Shown in pieces: positions 56,407 through 64,000 of a stretch of 64,000 nucleotides of DNA (position 1 is the first letter of the stretch; each line of letters begins with the position of its first letter). The position numbers and the translations under genes are program-made. Origin of the DNA: Methanosarcina mazei S-6 (lineage in GTDB: Archaea; Halobacteriota; Methanosarcinia; Methanosarcinales; Methanosarcinaceae); NCBI RefSeq assembly GCF_000970205.1, contig NZ_CP009512.1, forward strand, positions 1,364,001 through 1,428,000, written 5' to 3'. The notes beneath the pieces were generated by a model. It saw only the letters and a list, made by a program, of their open reading frames with translations. It was not told the origin of the DNA and ran no database searches.

Positions 56407-59400
56407 ATCTTCCCAACCAACCCCTCAAACTTCTTATAATTCTCCACAACCCCATCATCCAGATCAATCTCGATCATCTGATCTGCTTTATTTTTTAGCA
56501 GTTCATCATACTTCACGAGCTCATTAATCTTTTTATTAAGTTTAGCAAGTTCTGACTCGGCTTTTCCACTATTCTTAGAATTTTCAGTAATTTCCTTTTC
56601 CAGAAGCGATCTCTGAGCATCAAGCTTTGACTCAAAGTCCAGCAAATAATCTATCCTCATCTTCGCCAGGGTAGTTTTATCGTACCTGTGCATGTAAACG
56701 AGCGCATTGAACGCTTTTCCCTTTTCAGAAGAAGTAAAGAGCCAGTAAATTGGCCTTTTCTTATACATCTTCACATGATCGCTGTAGAAGTCTCTCAAGA
56801 AATAATTCCGGATAACCTTTTCAGGAGCTTCATTTTTCTTTGAAAGCGCCCCTGCAATGAAGTCCAGGTTTTCAGAAAGCGTATCCGCCCCAAATGTAAG
56901 CTTCAAAAATTCCTTGAATCTGCCTACTATGTCATCCATGTAATATTCATCATCAAGAATCGGGATGATATTATCTTCATCCGGCAGGAAAGTAGCTCCG
57001 GGTACTTTTTCTTTAAAATCAGCCAGCTTTTCTCCCTGACTTGCAAGGATCAGCCCTTCCTTTTCCGGCGAATATCTTCCAAACATGCACCCGACAGCGT
57101 AGGATATAAATTCTTTAACTGTATCGGTCAACAGCAGTGCTTCAAGTTCTTCTTCTGTTTTGTCGTTACCGTAGCGGTAATATGGATTGCAGGTTAGCGT
57201 AATTTCAGAAAGAGGTAAATCAGGAGTCATTTCATCCTGCAAACCATAGGCTTCTATGAAAATACGGTTATTCTCTTCCTCCAGCCTCTGTGTTTCAAGA
57301 GTTATTTCTTGCCAGTGGGCGCGGAGTTTTGTGTATGTTTCAGCGAGGGTTGGATGGTGGTATTCTGGTTGGAGAATTGGAAGGGTAGTGAAATCCCAGG
57401 ATGTTTCGTAGGAGTCCCAGTCGAATTTACTAAGAGAAATAAGTGAATCATTAATAGGAATATCCTTAATACATAAAGGAAGTGTTCTTAAATATCCGGA
57501 ATGGTAGTCTAAAGTTGGTGATATACATTTCAAAAGGTTTCCACATACATTTGAATTTAAAAAAGATATTATTTTTATCAAATGTTCATATTTATTTGTA
57601 AATAATGCTTGCCCTTTGTCAGAGAAAATAAATCCCGTTGGAAATAACCTGAGGGATAAGGGGGATGATGATAAGGCAGACCATGTAGCTCCTGCCTTAA
57701 AGTAAAACTGTTCACTAGGACAATGATTTCCCATTTGTTTTAATATTTCGTAATTTACTCTAGAAAATCTTATTACATACTCATTATTCCCATACCACTT
57801 TCGATATCCTCCTCCTTTGTTGTAAGGAGCATAGTCAAATTCATTAAACCAAAAACTTTCTCTATCTTCACACTCAAATCCTATTTTTGAAAAATTTATT
57901 TCATTCCAGAAACGTAAAAAACGATCATTATCCCCTGTAGCAATTCCTTGTCTTAGTTCAGCAAAATCTTCGATGCACTTGTTACCAGTAAATACATTTA
58001 TAACATTTTCGCTCACCCAATACGCAATTGGACTCCCTGGTATTTTCTGGAAGGCGGCGGCGGAGGCGCAGAAAGGTTCAGATTTTTTTGCTTTCAATTC
58101 GGCTTCCTTATCTGCCTCGCAGTTTCCATCAACCAGTCGCAGATAAGATCCTTTGTAATCAGGGTGTTGAGCATTTTCGAGAACAAATGCCGTTGTTGAA
58201 ACAACTTCACCACCAATGCTGTCAAAAGCCCGTGCTCCAAAATGAGCCATGGATAGGATAGTGTCGTTACTCAGGATGTTTTCGCGAAGTTTTTCAAAAG
58301 ACGAAAGGAACATCCAGCTCTGCATGGTGATCATGGCAACCATGCCTTTTTTCACTGCAAGGTCAAGATTGCGTTCGATGAACATGGCAAAAGTGTCGGA
58401 TTTGCTGTCTGGGTAGTTATCCTGAGCAAAAGTTTTCAGCCTATTGTTCATCCCCTTGCCACCCATATATGGCGGATTAGCAACAACCACATGGTATTTC
58501 GGACTGAGATAATCCGCCTGCTTCAAAGCTTTCAGGACTTTTTGATGAGTTGAAAGGAGAGAGAGGTTGCCTGAAAGATTTTTTGATTCCAATAAATGCA
58601 AAAGGTCTGATATATCTTTTGCAACCGGACGTATCAGAGAACCAAAATTATCGGCTTCTGCGAACTGAAGTAAAGTAGCTCTATGAGCATTGGTGAAAAG
58701 CTCACGTCCAACTGTCTCAATGTAATCATTGAGTTCTCCTTGCTCAAAAGCGACATTTTCCAGCATACAGATATTGGGATGAACCTGTTTATTGAAAAAG
58801 CGGCGATCTTTTCCCCTTGCCTTCATTGCCAATGCAAACCCGGCAAGTTCTCCTGCACGCTTATCAATCTCAATCCCGAAAAGATTGTGGGTCAGGATCA
58901 TTTCCGGAATTTCGGAGGGAGTGTATCCTTCTTCTTCGTAAATCGCATACAGCAGGTCAAAAGCATAAACGAGCATATGCCCCGAACCACATGCAGGGTC
59001 ACAGATCTTGATTTCTTCAGGAGAATTGATTTTCAGAAAATCGGTTTCCTGCTTTTCCGGCTTTATGTAATACTCCATCCTGTCAACAAGGCTGGATTCC
59101 GGACGGTTGAGCATCCACAGGCGTCCCAGGGAGTTTTCCACAAGATAGCGGACAATCCAGTGGGGGGTGAAAAGCTGGGTGACTGCTGGGATATTTTCTT
59201 TGCTGATCTTGATGTTTTTCTTCAGGTCGGCAAAGACTTTGTCCTTCTTCGGGGCAATATAGTCCTGGTAGATCCAGCCTATGATTTCAACTTCTTTCCA
59301 GTCTTCGTCCGGAATAATTGAATTAAGGCCATGCAGGACAGAGCCTGTATGGAGAAGCTTGTCAGGGAAAAGGAGTTCGGTATAGTCTTCGATTTTCTCG

Positions 59401-59900
59401 AAGAGAAAAGGCATTATTTTGTTCAGATAATTGCAGAGCTTTAGAATCAGGTATTTGTAGAGTTCTTCATCTTTGTTTTCGGCTTTGAGGTCAAGAACTA
59501 AATCTCGGTTAAGATTCAGAAAGTCAAGTTTCAGGGCGTTTGTAAGAATGTCGGGTTCGGGTTTATTCGGGTCGGTTGAGGTGAAAACTTTTATCTGGTC
59601 CGGAAGGCAGCCGTTCATCTCCATGAACTTGAGAGCTACAAGGCGGTTGAACCAGGCATAAGTTACTTCTTCCATTACCTGTTCGTAGCCTTTTTCCTTG
59701 ATCTGCTTTACAAGCTGAGAGCGCTGGTTTTTGATTTTTGAATTGAAGACTTTGCCGTTAATGATAACTGAATCGGCATGTTCTTCCACGGCATGGATTT
59801 CTTCAGGTAAAATTCCGTAATAGGCTGCCTGGCTTCTTACTTCTGCGTTTAACTTGTCCCGAACCTTGTTTGAGAATTCGATTATTGCTGATTTGTCCAT
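56403..59900 (-). CDS. pglX: BREX-1 PglX adenine-specific DNA methyltransferase
   Basis: This protein is about 1165 residues, with the usual PglX start [17 protein letters not shown] at 59900; an ATG at 59921 would add seven residues. Motif [19 protein letters not shown] is near residue 300, and the catalytic motif [15 protein letters not shown] is near 475. Target recognition and helical C-terminal domains follow to 1165, ending in a coiled coil. It methylates the N6 of adenine in the host BREX site and also takes part in exclusion. It is intact. The genes that follow in the operon direction are decayed AlbA_2 pieces. Confidence 0.94.
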   Translation of the reverse strand: MDKSAIIEFSNKVRDKLNAEVRSQAAYYGILPEEIHAVEEHADSVIINGKVFNSKIKNQRSQLVKQIKEKGYEQVMEEVTYAWFNRLVALKFMEMNGCLPDQIKVFTSTDPNKPEPDILTNALKLDFLNLNRDLVLDLKAENKDEELYKYLILKLCNYLNKIMPFLFEKIEDYTELLFPDKLLHTGSVLHGLNSIIPDEDWKEVEIIGWIYQDYIAPKKDKVFADLKKNIKISKENIPAVTQLFTPHWIVRYLVENSLGRLWMLNRPESSLVDRMEYYIKPEKQETDFLKINSPEEIKICDPACGSGHMLVYAFDLLYAIYEEEGYTPSEIPEMILTHNLFGIEIDKRAGELAGFALAMKARGKDRRFFNKQVHPNICMLENVAFEQGELNDYIETVGRELFTNAHRATLLQFAEADNFGSLIRPVAKDISDLLHLLESKNLSGNLSLLSTHQKVLKALKQADYLSPKYHVVVANPPYMGGKGMNNRLKTFAQDNYPDSKSDTFAMFIERNLDLAVKKGMVAMITMQSWMFLSSFEKLRENILSNDTILSMAHFGARAFDSIGGEVVSTTAFVLENAQHPDYKGSYLRLVDGNCEADKEAELKAKKSEPFCASAAAFQKIPGSPIAYWVSENVINVFTGNKCIEDFAELRQGIATGDNDRFLRFWNEINFSKIGFECEDRESFWFNEFDYAPYNKGGGYRKWYGNNEYVIRFSRVNYEILKQMGNHCPSEQFYFKAGATWSALSSSPLSLRLFPTGFIFSDKGQALFTNKYEHLIKIISFLNSNVCGNLLKCISPTLDYHSGYLRTLPLCIKDIPINDSLISLSKFDWDSYETSWDFTTLPILQPEYHHPTLAETYTKLRAHWQEITLETQRLEEENNRIFIEAYGLQDEMTPDLPLSEITLTCNPYYRYGNDKTEEELEALLLTDTVKEFISYAVGCMFGRYSPEKEGLILASQGEKLADFKEKVPGATFLPDEDNIIPILDDEYYMDDIVGRFKEFLKLTFGADTLSENLDFIAGALSKKNEAPEKVIRNYFLRDFYSDHVKMYKKRPIYWLFTSSEKGKAFNALVYMHRYDKTTLAKMRIDYLLDFESKLDAQRSLLEKEITENSKNSGKAESELAKLNKKINELVKYDELLKNKADQMIEIDLDDGVVENYKKFEGLVGKI

Positions 59901-60137
59901 ATTTCCAGAACCCGATTTCATTTTTCAACTGGTTGAGAAATTTATATGACTTATAATATTTGATGGGTTTATAAGTTTTTTGAGTTTTGACCTGTTCGGG
60001 ATCTTTATTTTGATTGATGTGCCTGAAATTCAAATTGAAGGTACGGTTTTTTTGGCGGGGTCGGGCTTTATGCTTATTTTTTTGGAAGTCGCCGGGCTGG
60101 ACGATATCTTTTATTACCTGAATAGTAATCTACGTGT

Positions 60138-62495
60138 ATGTCCAGGCAGTTTGCGGATAAAATACAACGGATTCTTGAAACCTCTCTGGTCCAGATCAAC
60201 ACGGGGAAAACCAAAAAGGCATTTGAAAACCTTGCAAAAGCCGAAAAGCTTTTAGATAAGGCAAAAAGACCGGACTACCAGTGCTCTATCCTTATGTTGA
60301 AAGGGAGAGCTTTTCTTGCCGAACAAAGGAATGAAGAAGCTCTGGAGGAGTTCCAGAAGCTAATGGAATTTTCCGTGCCGCTCTTTCTGGATGCTCCGGA
60401 AAACCCTGTCCATCAGTACTATGTCTATAATTCATTTGGTTTTACCATAAAAGCTCTCTCCGAGATAGATAGTGTTTCTAAAATGGAGGAGTACTTTTAC
60501 AGGGACAAAAAATATTTCGACAAAATTTTTGCCGCTTATGACGAGCTCATTGCCCGGGTCCCGGACAACTCTGAGTATATACAGAACTACCTGAAAGTCC
60601 TGGAAAATATCATGACCTATCACCTGGATGCGCAAAAGCTTGAAGAAGAGCCCGTGATTTTCGAAAGAATCGTGCAGAATTACGGGAGATTATTTGAACT
60701 GGTTCCCGGAAAACTGGAATTGTTTAAGAAACTGCAGCTGCTGACCGAACAATTTAAAAATTATTGTCTATTATCCAGGAACTTCGAAGCCGCAAACACG
60801 GTATTTGGGCAGATAGAAGAAATCTATTCCGGAATCCTCAAAAAAGAACCGGGACACATTCTCGTCTCCGCTCATCTTCTTTTCTTATACGAGACCTCTG
60901 CAGACCTGTACACAAAACTTGGGAAAATCGAAAAAGCCGAAGAAAGCTACCTCCAGGCCCTTGATTTCCTCTCCAAAAAACAGCGGGCAAGTCCGGGAAA
61001 TACTACTTACGTCCGGCAGCAGGGCAAGGTTTACCGGATGCTCGGAAGGGCCTTTTATGAAGCCGGGGACTCTGGAAAAGCAGCTCAATACGCCGGAAAA
61101 GCTCTTGAAATTCTCAGAGAATTGGCCGGGAAAAATCCGGAGGACCTGCATTATCAGTATGAAATTTCCGACGACTTTACCGGGCTTGGGAAACTGTTTG
61201 AAGACATAGGGGACATAGAACGTGCAAAAGAATGCCATATGCAGGAAATCAATATCTACAGGAATATTCACGAAAGAGACCCCGAAGATGAGGTGAGCGA
61301 AGCAAATATAGCCGCAACCCTCGACCGGATCGGACACCTTTACGCAGGAAAAGGGGAAACGGAAACTGCAAAACAGTACTATGAACAGGGCCTTGAAGCC
61401 TATGAAAAACTGTCTGAATCCTATCCCGAAGATATCGACCATGAAGTAGGAATTGCAAATACCCTGGGTTACATAGGGAAACAGTATTCGGACCCTGAGC
61501 CAGAAACCGCTCTGAAATACTACAAAAAAGCTCTCGGCATCCTTGAAGATGTGGTACAAACGTTCCCGGACGTTCCAGTTTACAAAGAAGATCTCATCCA
61601 GACCCTCGGGGACCTTGAATCCCTGGCTTCAGGGCAAAAACAATATGAAAATGCAATCCTGTACCGTGAGCGCATTACAGAACTGAGCCGCCAGCTTGCC
61701 AGCGAAAACCCCGAAAACTTAGATTACAAAAAAGAACTCGCCCTTTCCTTCAAACACATGGGGCTGCTTTATGAAAAAGCAGAAAAACCGGAACCTGCAA
61801 AACAGCAGTATTCAAAATCAGCCGACGTCTTCAGGCAGGTCCTGCAGAATGAAAACGAAAAAGATCTCATGAAAGGCCTTCTTGCTCTTGACCTCCAGAA
61901 GCAAGCAACTATACTCATCCATGAAAAGAATTATGGTCTTGCAAAAGAATACCTGGTCCTTCTCCGCGATTACTATGAAGCCCTGTACGAAAAAGACCCC
62001 GAAAAACCGGAAAACTGGAAAGCCGTCTGTGAAATTAGGACCCTTTGCGGGATATTACATAAATCCATGGGAAATTACGACGCAGCTATCCAGATCTACA
62101 AATCAGTCTTCTCTGTCCTGAATAAGCATCCAGTATCTGATCCCGATAACCCTGATTACCAGTCAATTATCGGTGTATTATATACCCAGCTGGGAATTGC
62201 GTATCATCTGGCAGACGAGTATGATAAATCAAAAGAAGCCTTTGAAAAAAGTATACCCATAAACGTAAAACTGCTTGATGAAGAAACTGAAAATTTCTTA
62301 CACATGGGAGATATGGCAGTAGCATTTACAGAATATTCAAAGTTACTCACAAGCATGGGCATGAAAAAAGAAGCCGAAGAATACGCTGCAAAAGCAGACG
62401 AGATAAAGGAAAAGATAATGAAAAAATTTAGGTTTGATGAATCTACAATGTTTGATGAATCTACAATAGAAGATGGAGACAAAAAAGATCTCTGA
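60138..62495 (+). CDS. TPR-repeat protein inside the BREX locus
   Basis: This 785-residue soluble protein is built of tetratricopeptide repeats over most of its length. Examples are LGKIEKAEESYLQAL, AGDSGKAAQYAGKAL, KGETETAKQYYEQGLEAYEK and LADEYDKSKEAFEKSI. No catalytic or DNA-binding domain is visible. TPR solenoids act as protein-protein adaptors and are plentiful in Methanosarcina. It lies on the strand opposite to brxC and pglX, divergent from pglX and convergent with brxC. It may be a BREX-associated adaptor or an unrelated insertion. Confidence 0.85.
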   Translation: MSRQFADKIQRILETSLVQINTGKTKKAFENLAKAEKLLDKAKRPDYQCSILMLKGRAFLAEQRNEEALEEFQKLMEFSVPLFLDAPENPVHQYYVYNSFGFTIKALSEIDSVSKMEEYFYRDKKYFDKIFAAYDELIARVPDNSEYIQNYLKVLENIMTYHLDAQKLEEEPVIFERIVQNYGRLFELVPGKLELFKKLQLLTEQFKNYCLLSRNFEAANTVFGQIEEIYSGILKKEPGHILVSAHLLFLYETSADLYTKLGKIEKAEESYLQALDFLSKKQRASPGNTTYVRQQGKVYRMLGRAFYEAGDSGKAAQYAGKALEILRELAGKNPEDLHYQYEISDDFTGLGKLFEDIGDIERAKECHMQEINIYRNIHERDPEDEVSEANIAATLDRIGHLYAGKGETETAKQYYEQGLEAYEKLSESYPEDIDHEVGIANTLGYIGKQYSDPEPETALKYYKKALGILEDVVQTFPDVPVYKEDLIQTLGDLESLASGQKQYENAILYRERITELSRQLASENPENLDYKKELALSFKHMGLLYEKAEKPEPAKQQYSKSADVFRQVLQNENEKDLMKGLLALDLQKQATILIHEKNYGLAKEYLVLLRDYYEALYEKDPEKPENWKAVCEIRTLCGILHKSMGNYDAAIQIYKSVFSVLNKHPVSDPDNPDYQSIIGVLYTQLGIAYHLADEYDKSKEAFEKSIPINVKLLDEETENFLHMGDMAVAFTEYSKLLTSMGMKKEAEEYAAKADEIKEKIMKKFRFDESTMFDESTIEDGDKKDL

Positions 62496-62564
62496 GATTC
62501 AGATGAACGCAGGTTTCAATAAAAGAGGTTCAATAAAAAAGGTTCAAAAAAATCAGTTTCAATA

Positions 62565-62593
62565 AAATTAAAAAGAGGGTGTAATTCACACCC
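62565..62593 (-). terminator. Terminator hairpin after brxC
   Basis: On the minus strand GGGTGT-GAATT-ACACCC forms a hairpin whose loop holds the brxC stop codon. CTCTTTTTAATTTT follows. This is the layout of a U-tract-dependent transcription end. It would separate brxC from pglX-side transcription and from the convergent TPR gene. Confidence 0.55.
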
Positions 62594-64000
62594 TTATGTT
62601 CTTCTCCTTGAGGATTCCCATCAATTTTTCTCTGAGCTGTGTAATATATTCCTCAACATCTTCTTCGGTTTCCAGCATTTTTCCACATCTGAAAAATGCT
62701 ATATTGCTGATAACTTCAGTATTTCTCTGAGGGGCCGCCGGAGGAACAATTTTTGTTTCTGCTCCTGTGTCGTGGTCCACAGATTTTGTTGCCGGAGTTC
62801 CCGGATTATCTAAAGCCTCAGGTCTTGTCTTATATTCATTCTTCTTCTGCTCTTCCCGGATAGTCTGCCTTTCCCGGTCCATCTGCCTGTAAGCTTCTAC
62901 CCTCTGAGAATTTATAATCTGAACCTGGCTCTGGACAAGAGCACAGTCCTCAGCATCTTCTATCGTCCTTTCTATCACATTGAAGAGCCTTAGCACTGTT
63001 TCCTTGAAATCGTCAGAAAAGATTTCGTCTGAAAGCTCCCTCTCAAGCTCTTTTGTAACAGCATCAAGGTTATCTCTGATCTCTTTTTTCCGGGCAGAAA
63101 GGGCATCCTGTATTGCAACTTCTATCCTCTTCTTCAGTACTGGGAGCTGGCGGATCTGAGAGTAGGGTTCTTCCATGTTCAAAATTCTGTTAACTTCTTC
63201 AATATCTGCTCTTGTTTCTTTACTGAGGAACTGGATATTTCTGGAGTAATCCCTGTACTTATGGGCAAGCCTCCTGAAGATCTCAACCTGGGAGCCGTTA
63301 AAGAAGTTCTTCACAGGCTCTGCATCGGCGTGCAGCTCTTCAAATTCGGTTTTTCGTAAGGCTGCAGCTCTGAAAAAGGATGAAGGGTCTGAGTTTTCTG
63401 TCAGTTCTTTCAGGAATTTCCTGTAGGCTTCTATCCGGACTCTACCAGGGAAGCTCCCTTCTTCTTCATATCTTCCTTCGATTACCTGCAGAGCTGAAAG
63501 CTCTTCCCTGAATATTTTCTCTGCAGTTTCGTAGAGTTCGCCCTCTTTTTCAGGCAGGCTCAGTTTTTCAAAAAGGTCATTAAGGATCTTCTTTACGGCT
63601 TTGAGGTCCTCTTCTTCGGTCTTCTCCCTGATTTCTATGACCACTTTGTCAGCTTCGTCCCTTCTTGTCAGGTGTTTTGCCGTAGCACTCGCATCGTTAA
63701 ACAGGTACTCGGACTGGTAGCGAAGTTTGATCTCTTCTCTAAGGTAAAGAATTGCCACAAGCCCTGAAATCGTCATTTCTTTCCAGCCGTAGGGCTTCTT
63801 CATGAAGCGTTCCTTTAAATCGCTTAACAGGACCCTTCCGCTTCTCCCGTACTTCAGCTGGATGTAGTCAAGCATCTCCTTTAATGCAAGCCTGTTTATT
63901 TCACTGCCTTCAACTCCGAACCTCTCAAGGTCGTCCGAGCGCAGGACTCTGAGCACTTCGCTATCGTTTTCATAGTCCTTTATAACATATCCGGCTTTGT
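62586..64000 (-). CDS. brxC: BREX system P-loop protein BrxC, C-terminal part (partial)
   Basis: The frame is open to the right window edge, so only the last 470 or so residues are present. This is the helical, coiled-coil-rich end of BrxC. Features are LALKEMLDYIQLKYGR, KPYGWKEMTISGLVAILYL, AALRKTEFEELHADAEPVKN and the final YITQLREKLMGILKEKNIRV. The ATPase domain with Walker motifs lies outside the window. BrxC is an essential DNA-dependent P-loop component of BREX. The gene order brxC-pglX-pglZ-brxL fits type 1. Confidence 0.88.
   Translation of the reverse strand, partial: KAGYVIKDYENDSEVLRVLRSDDLERFGVEGSEINRLALKEMLDYIQLKYGRSGRVLLSDLKERFMKKPYGWKEMTISGLVAILYLREEIKLRYQSEYLFNDASATAKHLTRRDEADKVVIEIREKTEEEDLKAVKKILNDLFEKLSLPEKEGELYETAEKIFREELSALQVIEGRYEEEGSFPGRVRIEAYRKFLKELTENSDPSSFFRAAALRKTEFEELHADAEPVKNFFNGSQVEIFRRLAHKYRDYSRNIQFLSKETRADIEEVNRILNMEEPYSQIRQLPVLKKRIEVAIQDALSARKKEIRDNLDAVTKELERELSDEIFSDDFKETVLRLFNVIERTIEDAEDCALVQSQVQIINSQRVEAYRQMDRERQTIREEQKKNEYKTRPEALDNPGTPATKSVDHDTGAETKIVPPAAPQRNTEVISNIAFFRCGKMLETEEDVEEYITQLREKLMGILKEKNIRV

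Noticed and set aside
62505-62570. Short repeated GGTTCAATAAAA-like units, considered as a CRISPR array
   Set aside because: Units are about 14 bases, uneven and without spacers; this is simple AT-rich repetition between convergent genes.

Overview
The window reads as a chromosomal stretch of a methanogenic archaeon of the Methanosarcina type. The signs are several PAS/GAF sensor kinases with HisKA_2 cores, a Cys-rich DUF2769 protein, a short-form hybrid cluster protein, AT-rich intergenic DNA, and abundant gene remnants and small TA-target mobile elements. The genus is inferred from gene content and style. I could run no database search.

Layout. (1) 1-30 kb is a mixed metabolic and signalling region. 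It holds the end of one sensor kinase and a complete 1290-residue one, a zinc-type CDF transporter, homospermidine synthase, a DUF2769 protein, a catalase-like protein, a DUF488 protein, a SnoaL-like protein, a cupin, hybrid cluster protein, an amylo-1,6-glucosidase, a GH13 enzyme, a kinase-fold protein, two more sensor kinases, and a sugE-type SMR exporter with a GbsR/MarR-like regulator. Between them lie decayed genes: two oxidoreductase remnants, a glycosyltransferase, a GIY-YIG-like protein and a transposase tail. One sensor kinase (22945-25725) is cut by a 104-bp MITE.

(2) 29.4-64 kb is a dense defence island. First comes a Wadjet operon, jetD-jetA-jetB-jetC on the minus strand. Its jetC is split by a 1.2-kb IS630-like element, and removing the element with one TA copy restores an open frame of about 1465 residues. 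Next, on the plus strand, is a translationally coupled three-gene operon: a UvrD-like helicase with a C-terminal four-Cys nuclease, a McrB GTPase with an EVE-like module inserted inside its AAA+ domain, and McrC. The rest is a type 1-like BREX locus on the minus strand: brxC (running off the right edge), pglX, pglZ and brxL. brxA and brxB are not in the window. Interspersed are a plus-strand TPR gene, decayed AlbA_2/HATPase genes directly coupled to pglX, a GNAT-like protein with a 54-residue downstream ORF, a hicB-hicA pair, and an archaeal AAA+ ATPase with a nuclease-like C-terminus.

How it works together. BREX (methylation by PglX; exclusion by BrxC, PglZ and BrxL), modified-DNA restriction by McrBC with its EVE reader, and plasmid cleavage by Wadjet act on different invader features. 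In this genome Wadjet appears switched off by the insertion, while the McrBC and BREX genes seen here have intact motifs. The most unusual candidate is the UvrD-nuclease / McrB(EVE) / McrC operon.
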